Source: an uncultured Halomonas sp.
Lineage (GTDB): Bacteria > Pseudomonadota > Gammaproteobacteria > Pseudomonadales > Halomonadaceae
Length of the DNA stretch: 64,000 nucleotides
Direction: 5' to 3'
NCBI RefSeq assembly: GCF_947493865.1
Contig: NZ_CANLTC010000004.1
Span: 124,001-188,000, forward strand
The notes beneath the pieces are model-generated. The model was not told the origin of the DNA. It worked only from the letters and a program-made list of their open reading frames with translations, and did not search any database. This document shows positions 1-7,121 of this stretch, piece after piece (position 1 is the first letter of the stretch; each line of letters begins with the position of its first letter). The position numbers were made by a program, and so were the translations under genes.

Positions 1-507
1 CACGGATTGCACCGGCAGGAAGCCGCTGAGCCGCCGACCGCCTCCCCAGCGCACGATCAAATCCAGCTGGGATACGTCCCGGGACCGAATCTCTCCTTCC
101 TTGAGTCCGTCCAGATCCCACTCCCAATGGTAGTTCGCCAGAAAATTCACCTTGATGCCCTCGCCCTGGCGAGTCTGGAACTTGCGCAGTTCATCCGGCA
201 ACTGCTTGGAGCCATATTTCCCCACCACCAGCAAGGCCGCGCCGCGCCGGGCGATCTCTAGCGCGAACTCCACGCAGGCAGAACGAAAGGCCTGGATCTG
301 GGGCGACGCTCTCTTGGTGTTGTCCTGGGTGAACCCATACACGGAGACTTCGGGAATACCCAGTTTCTTGCACTGCTCGAACAGCGCAAGGCCGGGCTCG
401 ATGCCGAATCGATACCCTTCCTCCTTGGAAAGCCCCCGCTGAACGGCCCAGCGTCGATTGCCGTCCGGGATGAAACCTACATGATTGGGCAGAGCACGTT
501 TTGCCAT
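1..507 (-). CDS. Undecaprenyl diphosphate synthase family protein (cis-prenyltransferase), partial
   Basis: The gene starts at the ATG at 507 and runs off the left edge with no stop, so 169 codons are visible. The N-terminus begins MAKRALPNHVGFIPDGNRRW, matching the family signature HxxxxxDGNxRWA, where the Asp-Gly-Asn segment binds the pyrophosphate of the allylic substrate. Later LDLIVRWGGGRRLSGFLP corresponds to the conserved RxxGExRLS/NFLLW region in a divergent form. Family members condense isopentenyl diphosphate with cis geometry to make polyprenyl carriers or shorter cis-prenyl chains. The sequence (FIPDGNRRWA instead of the usual IIMDGNGRWA) is not that of the canonical housekeeping UppS, so it may be a second cis-prenyltransferase. 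Product chain length cannot be inferred. Confidence 0.8.
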   Translation of the reverse strand, partial: MAKRALPNHVGFIPDGNRRWAVQRGLSKEEGYRFGIEPGLALFEQCKKLGIPEVSVYGFTQDNTKRASPQIQAFRSACVEFALEIARRGAALLVVGKYGSKQLPDELRKFQTRQGEGIKVNFLANYHWEWDLDGLKEGEIRSRDVSQLDLIVRWGGGRRLSGFLPVQSV

Positions 508-668
508 TCTTCTCAATCCATTGAAGTGTCGTATTGCACAAGCGCCGTTTATCAAGCTCCCGATAAGAGTCTGACCTTGCGAAGCAGGGAATACAGCTGG
601 TTATTGTCTGTCCTGCAGTATGATTGTCCGCCGACACGCGGCGCAAGTGTTGAACCTTCACCTCGGAG

Positions 669-1886
669 TCAAGCCTGGCTCGACCAAAGCCTTTCGTACT
701 GGGACGGCCTGAAAACTAGCGTCAGCATCATCATGGCGAAAGCACCCAAGGCCAGCATTATCCAGACCGCAACAAAATCGCCGGTGGCTTCGCGCAGGGC
801 GCCATTTACCCAGGGTGACATCGCATTGATCATGAAACCGATCCCCTGCATGAAGGCAGCAAGCTGCCCTGCAACGTGCGGTTCGGGATGATGATCCAAG
901 GCCAATATCAAGCCCAGCCCAAAGCAGGCACCCAGTCCGAAACCGGCAAGGGCGACCCAGATCAACGCCCCGGGGCCCGGCAGCAGGATCAACCCCAGAT
1001 AACCGATCAACTGCGCCAGCAGGCTAACGCCCAACAACACACGGCGATCCATGCCGCGCTGGCGTTGAGCAAGCGTTGGCATCGTCAATGCCGCTGCCAC
1101 CTGGAATATCGTCATCCAGGCCAATAGTAAGCCACTGTTGGATGTGTTCCATCCCAACTGCTGGTAATAGGCGGGGAGCCAGGCAATCACGCTGGAATAC
1201 CCCGCATTGATGATGCCGAAATAGAGCGCCAGCACCCAGGCGCGTGGAAAACGCCAGAGCCGGTTGGCGGGTACAGGGGAGCGACTGCCGCGCGGCTGAG
1301 CCACTTTCCACAGCCAGCCTGTCAGGGCAATCAATGCAGGAATGAACCAGAGCCCTACTCCCAGGGGCCAGGAATCCGTCTGCGCCGTGATACGCGGGCT
1401 GAGCCAGGCCGCCAGGCCGCCTCCGCTCATCAACGCCGCGGAATAGATACCCATGGCCAATGGAACACGCCTGGGGAAATCGCGCTTGATGCGACCCGGC
1501 AGCAGAGTCTGAATGATGGCGATACCCACGCCGCCTATCAGTGCCGTCGCCAGCAAGGTTGTCGCACCAGGGTCGATGATACGAAGCAGGCACCCGAACA
1601 GAATGAGCATCAGCCCAAGCGATACGCCTCGCCCTTCTCCAAGCCGGGCGGCCAGTCTGGCGCTCATCAAGGCCACCAATCCCATGCACATAAAGGGCAG
1701 CGTGGTGAGCAAGCCAATCGCCTGGAAGCTCATGCCGGTATCGGCTCTTATGGCCCCTTGCAACGGGCTGATGGCGGCAATCAGCGGCCGCAGATTGAGC
1801 CCCAGCATTACCAGCAGCGCCAGGCCGCCCACCAGACCAAAGGACGCTGATGCCCCATCCTCCTTAGCCCGATCCTGGCGAATCAT
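669..1886 (-). CDS. MFS transporter, CynX/NimT family
   Basis: About 405 residues and strongly hydrophobic, with roughly 12 predicted membrane segments. GLNLRPLIAAISPL in the first helix is typical of the CynX/YeaN group of major facilitator proteins; family members export or import small anions or drugs such as cyanate and nitroimidazoles. The substrate here is unknown. The frame is open upstream to a TTG at 2024, but residues encoded between 1887 and about 2024 resemble a RelE/ParE toxin rather than a transporter. I therefore place the start at the ATG at 1886, about 18 residues before the first helix. Even the first six codons (MIRQDR) may derive from the toxin, so the transporter may have lost its native start region. 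Confidence 0.82.
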   Translation of the reverse strand: MIRQDRAKEDGASASFGLVGGLALLVMLGLNLRPLIAAISPLQGAIRADTGMSFQAIGLLTTLPFMCMGLVALMSARLAARLGEGRGVSLGLMLILFGCLLRIIDPGATTLLATALIGGVGIAIIQTLLPGRIKRDFPRRVPLAMGIYSAALMSGGGLAAWLSPRITAQTDSWPLGVGLWFIPALIALTGWLWKVAQPRGSRSPVPANRLWRFPRAWVLALYFGIINAGYSSVIAWLPAYYQQLGWNTSNSGLLLAWMTIFQVAAALTMPTLAQRQRGMDRRVLLGVSLLAQLIGYLGLILLPGPGALIWVALAGFGLGACFGLGLILALDHHPEPHVAGQLAAFMQGIGFMINAMSPWVNGALREATGDFVAVWIMLALGAFAMMMLTLVFRPSQYERLWSSQA

Positions 1887-2040
1887 GTAACGCTCTTGCC
1901 CTGACAGCTTTTCACTGCCGACTGGACGTGGATTCTCCTGCAACGCCTGCATGCGCTGAAGAAGGCGGGCAAGATCCTTTGGGAATTGACCTGATATCCT
2001 TTGACACGGATATTTTGAAGACAAACTTATAATTTGCCAT
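1869..2040 (-). pseudogene. RelE/ParE-family toxin remnant, frameshifted and 3'-truncated
   Basis: An ATG at 2040, inside the last codons of the antitoxin gene, opens MANYKFVFKISVSKDIRSIP, a typical RelE/ParE toxin N-terminus. Near 1979-1982 the frame breaks (CCCAAAGGATCTT). In the next frame the text continues DLARLLQRMQALQENPRP and then VGSEKLSGQERYMIRQD, which is the expected middle of the same family (normally followed by the xYRxxY core). The similarity ends at about 1870, where the MFS coding sequence takes over. One extra or two missing bases and a lost 3' half both inactivate it. Only the read-through of the second frame into the transporter is open today. Confidence 0.75.
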
Positions 2041-2260
2041 GAGTCTTCAAATCATCCAGCAAGGCCTCATAGCTCATCGTCGGCTCGGAAACCCGTTCCT
2101 CGAACGCCGCCAAATCTTTCTGATCCTCAGCCAGCGCCACACGAACGGCATCGTTGACAATATCTGATAGAGAACGGTGCGTATGAGCGGCCTTCAGCCG
2201 AAGTGCAGCATGCAATTGGGGGTCGAAATAAATCGTAGAACGCTTTGGTGTCTCGCTCAT
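2027..2260 (-). CDS. Ribbon-helix-helix (CopG-like) antitoxin of a decayed toxin-antitoxin pair
   Basis: 77 residues. STIYFDPQLHAALRLKAA is a classic ribbon-helix-helix DNA-binding start (short beta strand, then two helices) and is followed by HRSLSDIVNDAVRVAL. The acidic C-terminal part (SYEALLDDLKTHGKL) would be the toxin-neutralising segment. The ATG at 2260 is preceded by TGGAG at a good distance; the frame is open further upstream but crosses the operator. The gene overlaps the broken toxin at 2027-2040, the standard coupled arrangement. The protein probably still represses its own promoter through the palindrome at 2291-2312. With the partner toxin destroyed, it is an orphan antitoxin. 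Confidence 0.8.
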   Translation of the reverse strand: MSETPKRSTIYFDPQLHAALRLKAAHTHRSLSDIVNDAVRVALAEDQKDLAAFEERVSEPTMSYEALLDDLKTHGKL

Positions 2261-2290
2261 GGCATTCTCCAAAGATTGCATTAGTGCGCA

Positions 2291-2312
2291 TTTTGGCGTC
2301 ATGACGTCAAAA
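2291..2312. promoter_or_regulatory. Palindromic operator upstream of the RHH antitoxin
   Basis: A 22-bp inverted repeat centred on CGTCATGACG, with TTTT and AAAA arms; 10 of 11 base pairs are symmetric. It lies 31 bp before the antitoxin ATG at 2260. Type II antitoxins of this fold usually bind such a palindrome to repress their own operon. The binding is inferred. Confidence 0.5.
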
Positions 2313-2405
2313 CACCAAAGAACGCACAACTAACAATTACGTTTAGCGGCGCTCATGTAGCGCAGCAAAATGGCGTTCAGTGTAAAACCGGAGGCCCGAA
2401 ACGAA

Positions 2406-2825
2406 CTACAACAACTTGTTAAGTGACTCCAGGCTATCAGGCCCGCCATCCAACCGAACGCATCCGGTGGATTCCTGCTCCCAAGGGGCGGCAGACGTTA
2501 TGTGAAGATGTGCAGAAACCCGTGATTCGATCAATTCATCGAGTAAACCTGCAGGAACCCAGACCATATCAGTTCCTCTCAGTCTATTCGGAACTGGGCT
2601 CCCGCATATTGAACAAAAATCGTTCCGGAAGCCGGTGGGCTTTAGGAAAGACCTGATCTCATTCTCGCCCGATACCCAACGAAATCTCTGCGCGGTTACA
2701 AAAGTCGCAGCGTTGGCGGCAGCCCCGGTAGCTCGGCGACACAACGAGCAATGGCATTGATAAAGGTTTCGTATTTTCCCTTCAATTTCAAACTTCACCT
2801 CGCCGCAGAGACATTCACCTTTCAT
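2406..2825 (-). CDS. GFA (CENP-V/GFA domain) family zinc protein
   Basis: 139 residues. The zinc-binding cysteines of the GFA fold are visible in order: CLCGEV near residue 5, CHCSLCRRATG near residue 24, and CSICGSP near residue 71. Members were named after a glutathione-dependent formaldehyde-activating enzyme, but most have no proven reaction, so formaldehyde metabolism should not be assumed. The gene stands alone between the first toxin-antitoxin remnant and a hypothetical gene and reads on the same strand. Single-gene GFA proteins are common cargo of accessory regions, which fits this patch. Confidence 0.85.
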   Translation of the reverse strand: MKGECLCGEVKFEIEGKIRNLYQCHCSLCRRATGAAANAATFVTAQRFRWVSGENEIRSFLKPTGFRNDFCSICGSPVPNRLRGTDMVWVPAGLLDELIESRVSAHLHITSAAPWEQESTGCVRLDGGPDSLESLNKLL

Positions 2826-2933
2826 CGATCAACCCTTTGATACTTAACAGTGATTGGATAGCCCACAGGAATACTGAGTCAACGTACCGGCACATCATCT
2901 TAAATGACATTTGTAATCGGTTTGGATGAGATA

Positions 2934-3260
2934 TCAGGTCTTCGAATCAGGAAGCTCGGCATACCAACTGGCATAGGGCGTGTTCTTGGCCAGGTGACGA
3001 TTGAAGTCCTTGGCGCCATCCGTCCACCAGACCGGGCCGCGCTCACCAAGCGCGACTTTCGCGGCATCGACGGCTTTTCTTGCGGCGGTCAGGCGTTCCT
3101 CGTCCTCCGCGTCACGGGCGGCTTTCACTTCGCGCCGCGCCGTCATCAAGTCCTTCTCCAGCGCTTCGCGCTCATGTTCGGGCAGATGGGGATTGCTCGC
3201 TCGCCAGAGTCGACCGCGAACGACGATGTAGCGGCCATCTGGCGTGATAGAAGGTTTCAA
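2934..3260 (-). CDS. Conserved hypothetical protein with central charged helix
   Basis: 108 residues beginning MKPSITPDGRYIVVRGRLWR. A beta-rich N-terminus is followed by a long charged helical stretch (residues about 33-75, EREALEKDL to KVALGERG) and a Trp-rich end (VWWTDGAKDFNRHL). I recognise the pattern as a widespread small soluble protein of unknown role; the RGRLWR start resembles a short DNA- or RNA-associated fold, but no motif supports a function. No signal peptide or membrane segment is visible. It is separated from the neighbouring toxin remnant by about 95 bp. Confidence 0.65.
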   Translation of the reverse strand: MKPSITPDGRYIVVRGRLWRASNPHLPEHEREALEKDLMTARREVKAARDAEDEERLTAARKAVDAAKVALGERGPVWWTDGAKDFNRHLAKNTPYASWYAELPDSKT

Positions 3261-3355
3261 AGTGTGCCGCCTTCAATGATTGTAATAAAGTGCCTTCTGC
3301 AAACAAGAAACGGCCCTGGCAATGCAGCTACACCTTGTTGCTATTCAGATTGGCG

Positions 3356-3473
3356 TCAGTCTCTTGCTTGCCAACGACGAGGGTGTCGGCTTCCATGCAT
3401 CACCGCAATGACTACTGCTATATCGCCTTCGATCACGGTGTGCTTCAAGGCGGAGGCGAATCTCAATCATCAT
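3356..3473 (-). pseudogene. ParE/RelE-family toxin remnant with internal deletion
   Basis: The ATG at 3473 overlaps the antitoxin stop (ATGA) and encodes MMIEIRLRLEA, the usual N-terminus of a ParE-like toxin. About 30 bp later a different frame encodes VIEGDIAVVIAVMHGSRHP, then RRWQARD and a TGA at 3356, which is the typical C-terminus of the same family. About 50-60 central codons are missing and the two ends are out of frame with each other. The first frame ends in another stop after 42 codons, so no functional toxin can be made. Confidence 0.75.
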
Positions 3474-3679
3474 AGCTTGCTTCGAATGTCAGCCAACACC
3501 GAATCAGCACTCCGACCCGTGTCACCATCCGCTTCGAAAGCGTCCAGACGTCTATCCAGCTCTTGTCGCTGCTCCTTGGTGAGCGGAAGCAATTGCTGAT
3601 CGGCCGCAATACTATCCCACAGGTCCTCGACCAACTGGATTCGTTGCTCGATAGGAAGATCATGTAACGATGCATTCAT
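3470..3679 (-). CDS. Addiction module antitoxin (Unstab_antitox-type), partner of decayed toxin
   Basis: 69 residues, MNASLHDLPIEQRIQLVEDL, then WDSIAADQQLLPLTKEQRQE. This is the hallmark of the small helical 'addiction module' family (LP..ER..L.E.LWDSI...LTxEQ). The ATG at 3679 has GAGGGAG about 7 bp upstream; an in-frame extension to 3778 runs through a terminator hairpin and is rejected. It ends in a 4-bp overlap with the toxin start. The toxin is destroyed by an internal deletion, so this antitoxin is an orphan. It could still bind a related toxin elsewhere in the genome. Confidence 0.82.
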   Translation of the reverse strand: MNASLHDLPIEQRIQLVEDLWDSIAADQQLLPLTKEQRQELDRRLDAFEADGDTGRSADSVLADIRSKL

Positions 3680-3747
3680 GGTGGCCGCTCCCTCTTTCAA
3701 GTGCTGCTCATTTACCATCCACTGCATAGAATACGCCATAAACAACA

Positions 3748-3775
3748 GTGGCAGTAACGTTGCCGTTACTGCCAC
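3748..3775 (-). terminator. Terminator of the acyl-CoA oxidation operon
   Basis: A perfect 12-bp stem (GTGGCAGTAACG) with a 4-nt loop, 24 bp beyond the enoyl-CoA hydratase stop. On the minus strand it is followed by a T-rich stretch (TGTTGTTTA). It separates the operon from the antitoxin gene. Confidence 0.75.
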
Positions 3776-3799
3776 CATTCCAACGATCGAGGTGCCAGT

Positions 3800-4573
3800 T
3801 CAAAAATTCGGCTTGCGCTTCTCGACGAACGCGCCCATGCCTTCACTTTGCTCGTCGCCGGCAAATCCCAGGGCGAACAGGCTGGTTTCAAGCGCCAGGG
3901 CGCTGTCCAGGTCTTGGTCCATGCCGTCGTGGATGGCCTGCTTGGCAGAGCGGATCGCCTGGCGGCCATTACCCGCGAACTGTTTGGTGAGTTCCTCCGC
4001 GACGGCGTCGAGTTCACCCGCCGGTACCACACGATTGACCAGGCCAATGCGCAGGGCCTCGGCGGCGTCGATCTTGCGCCCGGTGGTGATCAGGTCGAGC
4101 GCCATGGCGGGGCCGACCCGACGCGGCAGGCGTTGGGTGCCGCCGAAACCGGGAATCACGCCCAGGCCGACTTCCGGCTGGCCGAATATGGCGTTGTCGC
4201 TGGCAATGGCCCAGTCGCAGGCCAGGGCCAGTTCGCAGCCGCCGCCCAGGCAGAAGCCGTTGACCAGGGCCACGACCGGCACGGGCAAGTGTTCGAGCCG
4301 CTTGACCGTGGTCAGGGCCTGACTGGCAAAGACCCGCGCTTCCTCCGGGGTCTTGTCGCGCATCTCGCTGATGTCGGCGCCGGCAACGAAGGATTTTTCA
4401 CCGGCCCCGGTAATCAGGACGGCGCGCAGATCATCACGCTGCTCAAGCTCCACCAGCACCTTGTTCAATTCCGCGATGAGGGCGGAATTCAGCGCATTGA
4501 GTGCCTTGGGGCGATTCAGAGTCAGGCGCACCACGCCTTCTCTTTCGGTCACGTCGATCAACTGTTCGCTCAT
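3800..4573 (-). CDS. Enoyl-CoA hydratase (crotonase family)
   Basis: 257 residues, the usual crotonase length. It hydrates trans-2-enoyl-CoA to 3-hydroxyacyl-CoA in beta-oxidation. The oxyanion-hole segments are visible (AGADISEM near residue 66 and GFCLGGGCELALACD near 106), as are the two catalytic glutamates, in GGCELA and in QPEVGLGVIPGFGGTQR. It is the last gene of a four-gene operon with acyl-CoA dehydrogenase, acyl-CoA ligase and 3-hydroxyacyl-CoA dehydrogenase, separated from the latter by 24 bp. Chain-length preference cannot be read from the sequence. Confidence 0.93.
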   Translation of the reverse strand: MSEQLIDVTEREGVVRLTLNRPKALNALNSALIAELNKVLVELEQRDDLRAVLITGAGEKSFVAGADISEMRDKTPEEARVFASQALTTVKRLEHLPVPVVALVNGFCLGGGCELALACDWAIASDNAIFGQPEVGLGVIPGFGGTQRLPRRVGPAMALDLITTGRKIDAAEALRIGLVNRVVPAGELDAVAEELTKQFAGNGRQAIRSAKQAIHDGMDQDLDSALALETSLFALGFAGDEQSEGMGAFVEKRKPNF

Positions 4574-4597
4574 GAAACCTCCTTATTCGTCGCTATC

Positions 4598-5446
4598 TTA
4601 TTCATAGTGATAGAAGCCGCGCCCGCTCTTGCGACCCAGATAGCCCGCGGCCACCATGCGCTTGAGCAGCGGACAGGGGCGATACTTGGGATCGCCGAAG
4701 CCTTCCTGCAGCACGTCCATGATGGACAGGCACACGTCCAATCCGATCAGGTCCGCCAGGGCTAGCGGCCCCATGGGATGGGCAGCGCCGAGCTTCATGG
4801 CTTGATCGATCGCCTCGGGGGTGGCGGCATTTTCCTGCACCAGGAAGGCGGCCTCGTTGATCATTGGCACCAGCAGGCGGTTGACGGCGAAGCCTGGCGA
4901 ATCCGCGATGGGTACCGCGGTCTTGCCCATCTTCTCGGCAAGCTGCTCGATCTTCTTCACCGTGGCATCGGAGGTCTGTTCGGCGCGAATCACCTCGACC
5001 AGCTTGAGCACCGGCACCGGATTGAAGAAGTGCATGCCTACTACCCGCTGCGGGTGTTCACACACCGCCGCCAACTGGGTCAGGGACAATGATGAGGTGT
5101 TGGAGGCAAGAATCACGTCCTTGCCCAACTGGCTCAGATCGCGAAACAGCTTCTCCTTGAGCTCTTCGTTCTCCGGGGCCGCCTCGATGATGATCTCGCA
5201 CTCTTTCAGATCTTCGAGTTTGGAGGTGGTATCGAGGCGTTTCAGGGCGCCATCGCGATCCTCAGCGGACAGGCGTTCCTTGGCAACCAGCTTGTCCAGA
5301 CCTTTACCGATACCGCCCTTGGCGCGTTCTAACTGTTCGTCGGCGACATCGTACAGCCGCACCTCGCAGCCGCTGCTGGCCAGTACCTGGGCGATTCCCT
5401 GGCCCATGGTGCCGGCGCCGACGACGCCGATTCGATTGCTGCTCAT
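4598..5446 (-). CDS. 3-hydroxybutyryl/3-hydroxyacyl-CoA dehydrogenase
   Basis: 282 residues, the size of short monofunctional Hbd/PaaH enzymes. [20 protein letters not shown] carries the Rossmann GxGxMG motif for NAD+. The catalytic His sits in [19 protein letters not shown] and the helical dimer domain has [17 protein letters not shown] and [12 protein letters not shown]. It oxidises 3-hydroxyacyl-CoA to 3-ketoacyl-CoA. I chose the ATG at 5446, preceded by AAAGGAG; an in-frame ATG at 5482 lacks this. It sits between the ligase and the hydratase genes in the same operon. Confidence 0.93.
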   Translation of the reverse strand: MSSNRIGVVGAGTMGQGIAQVLASSGCEVRLYDVADEQLERAKGGIGKGLDKLVAKERLSAEDRDGALKRLDTTSKLEDLKECEIIIEAAPENEELKEKLFRDLSQLGKDVILASNTSSLSLTQLAAVCEHPQRVVGMHFFNPVPVLKLVEVIRAEQTSDATVKKIEQLAEKMGKTAVPIADSPGFAVNRLLVPMINEAAFLVQENAATPEAIDQAMKLGAAHPMGPLALADLIGLDVCLSIMDVLQEGFGDPKYRPCPLLKRMVAAGYLGRKSGRGFYHYE

Positions 5447-5481
5447 CCGTGGCTCTCCTTTGTATTGCCGCTGATACATCA

Positions 5482-7107
5482 CTATTTGCGCGCTTCGTCG
5501 CGCAGCAGGAATTTCTGGATCTTGCCCGTGGAGGTCTTGGGCAGTTCGCCAAATATCACGTAGCGTGGCACCTTGAAACGGGCCAGATGCTCACGGCAAT
5601 AGGCGATGATATCCTCCTCCGTGGTATCTTCATGACCGGACTTGAGCTTGACGAAGGCGCAAGGCGTCTCGCCCCATTTTTCGTCCGGACGCGCCACGAC
5701 AGCAGCTTCCTCCACCGCCGGATGTGAGTAGATGGCATTTTCCACCTCGATGGTGGAAATGTTCTCGCCGCCGGAAATGATGATGTCCTTGAGGCGATCC
5801 TTGATCTCGATATAGCCGTCCGCATGCCACACCGCCAGGTCGCCGGTATGGTACCAGCCGCCCTGTAGCGCTATCTGGGTGGCCTTCTCGTCCTTCAGAT
5901 AGCCTTTCATGACATTGTTGCCCCGCATCATGATCTCGCCGATCGTCTCACCGTCCTTGGGCACCGGCTCGAGGGTCTCGGAGTCGGCAACGCACAGCGC
6001 CTCCAGCATGTGGCCGCGTACGCCCTGACGTGACTTGATCCTGGCACGCTCCTCCAGTGGCAGCTCGTTCCAGGATTCGCGCCAGGCACACACCGTGACC
6101 GGCCCGTAGACCTCGGTCAACCCGTAGACATGGGTCACCTCGATGCCCAGTTTTTCGATGCCGGAAATCACCGTGGCCGGCGGCGCGGCCCCGGCCACGG
6201 TGACCTTGACCGGATGCTCCAGCATGCGCTTGTGCTGTTCGGACAGATTGACCAGACCATTCAATACGATCGGCGCCCCGCTGAAATGGGTGACCCCTTC
6301 GTCGACCAGCAGCTCCATGACCTTTCTGGCCTCGACCTTGCGCAGGCAGATATTGGTGCCTGCCGCCGCAGCGATGGTCCAGGGAAAACACCAGCCGTTG
6401 CAGTGAAACATCGGCAGGGTCCATAGGTAGACCGGGTGATGCGGCATGGCCCATTCGAGAATGTTGCTGACCGCGTTCAGGTGGGCGCCACGATGATGAT
6501 AGACCACGCCCTTGGGCTTGCCGGTGGTACCGGAAGTGTAATTGAGCGAGATGGCCTGCCATTCGTCCTCGGGCAGGCGATAAGGGGCTTCCGGGTCGCC
6601 CTCCGCCAGCAGGTCTTCATACTCGATTTCGCCGATGCGCCGGGCCTCGCCTTCGAATAGAGCGTCCGCCACGTCGATGACCAGGGGCTTGTCATCGAGC
6701 ATCGCGACCGCTTCTTCGATGACATCACTGAACTCCGGGTCGACCAGGATCGCCTTGGCCTCGCCGTGAGCAAGCATGTAGGCGATGGCCTCGGCGTCGA
6801 GTCGAATGTTCAGGGTATTGAGGACGCAACCCGCCAGGGGCACGCCGAAGTGGGCCTCGAACATGGGCGGTACATTGGGCAGCATGGCGGCTACGGTCTG
6901 CCCCGGTTGAATGCCGCGCCCGGCAAGCGCCGAGGCCAGACGCCGGCAGCGCTGCCAGGTGGTAAGCCAGTCACGGCGCAGGTCACCGTGGACCACCGCC
7001 GGGTAGTCCGGATAGATCTGGGCGGTGCGCTCGATGAAGGTCAGCGGCGACAGCGCGACATGATTGGCCGGCGTCTGGGGCAGGCCTTGCTCGAAGATGC
7101 TGGACAT
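5482..7107 (-). CDS. Acyl-CoA ligase (AMP-binding, AlkK/DmdB-like)
   Basis: 541 residues. The ANL-superfamily motifs are complete: [18 protein letters not shown] near residue 190 (phosphate loop), [32 protein letters not shown] with the hinge Asp/Arg, and the C-terminal Lys in [13 protein letters not shown]. The enzyme activates a carboxylic acid to its acyl-CoA through an acyl-adenylate. The subgroup includes medium-chain ligases (AlkK) and methylmercaptopropionate ligases (DmdB); the two cannot be separated by eye. The start at 7107 follows GAGAGGAGA. It is the second gene of the operon, 14 bp after the dehydrogenase, suggesting it feeds that enzyme. Confidence 0.9.
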   Translation of the reverse strand: MSSIFEQGLPQTPANHVALSPLTFIERTAQIYPDYPAVVHGDLRRDWLTTWQRCRRLASALAGRGIQPGQTVAAMLPNVPPMFEAHFGVPLAGCVLNTLNIRLDAEAIAYMLAHGEAKAILVDPEFSDVIEEAVAMLDDKPLVIDVADALFEGEARRIGEIEYEDLLAEGDPEAPYRLPEDEWQAISLNYTSGTTGKPKGVVYHHRGAHLNAVSNILEWAMPHHPVYLWTLPMFHCNGWCFPWTIAAAAGTNICLRKVEARKVMELLVDEGVTHFSGAPIVLNGLVNLSEQHKRMLEHPVKVTVAGAAPPATVISGIEKLGIEVTHVYGLTEVYGPVTVCAWRESWNELPLEERARIKSRQGVRGHMLEALCVADSETLEPVPKDGETIGEIMMRGNNVMKGYLKDEKATQIALQGGWYHTGDLAVWHADGYIEIKDRLKDIIISGGENISTIEVENAIYSHPAVEEAAVVARPDEKWGETPCAFVKLKSGHEDTTEEDIIAYCREHLARFKVPRYVIFGELPKTSTGKIQKFLLRDEARK

Positions 7108-7121
7108 CGTGGTGTCTCCTC

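Noticed and set aside
2340..2425. Possible integron attC-like site beside the GFA gene
   Set aside because: GTTAAGT at 2418-2424 fits the core-site pattern, but it is inside the GFA coding sequence and no matching partner core site with inner dyads was found.
3848..4765. 305-residue frame on the plus strand opposite the enoyl-CoA hydratase
   Set aside because: It lies entirely antisense to clear coding sequence and has no family motif; such frames are a by-product of high-GC codon usage.
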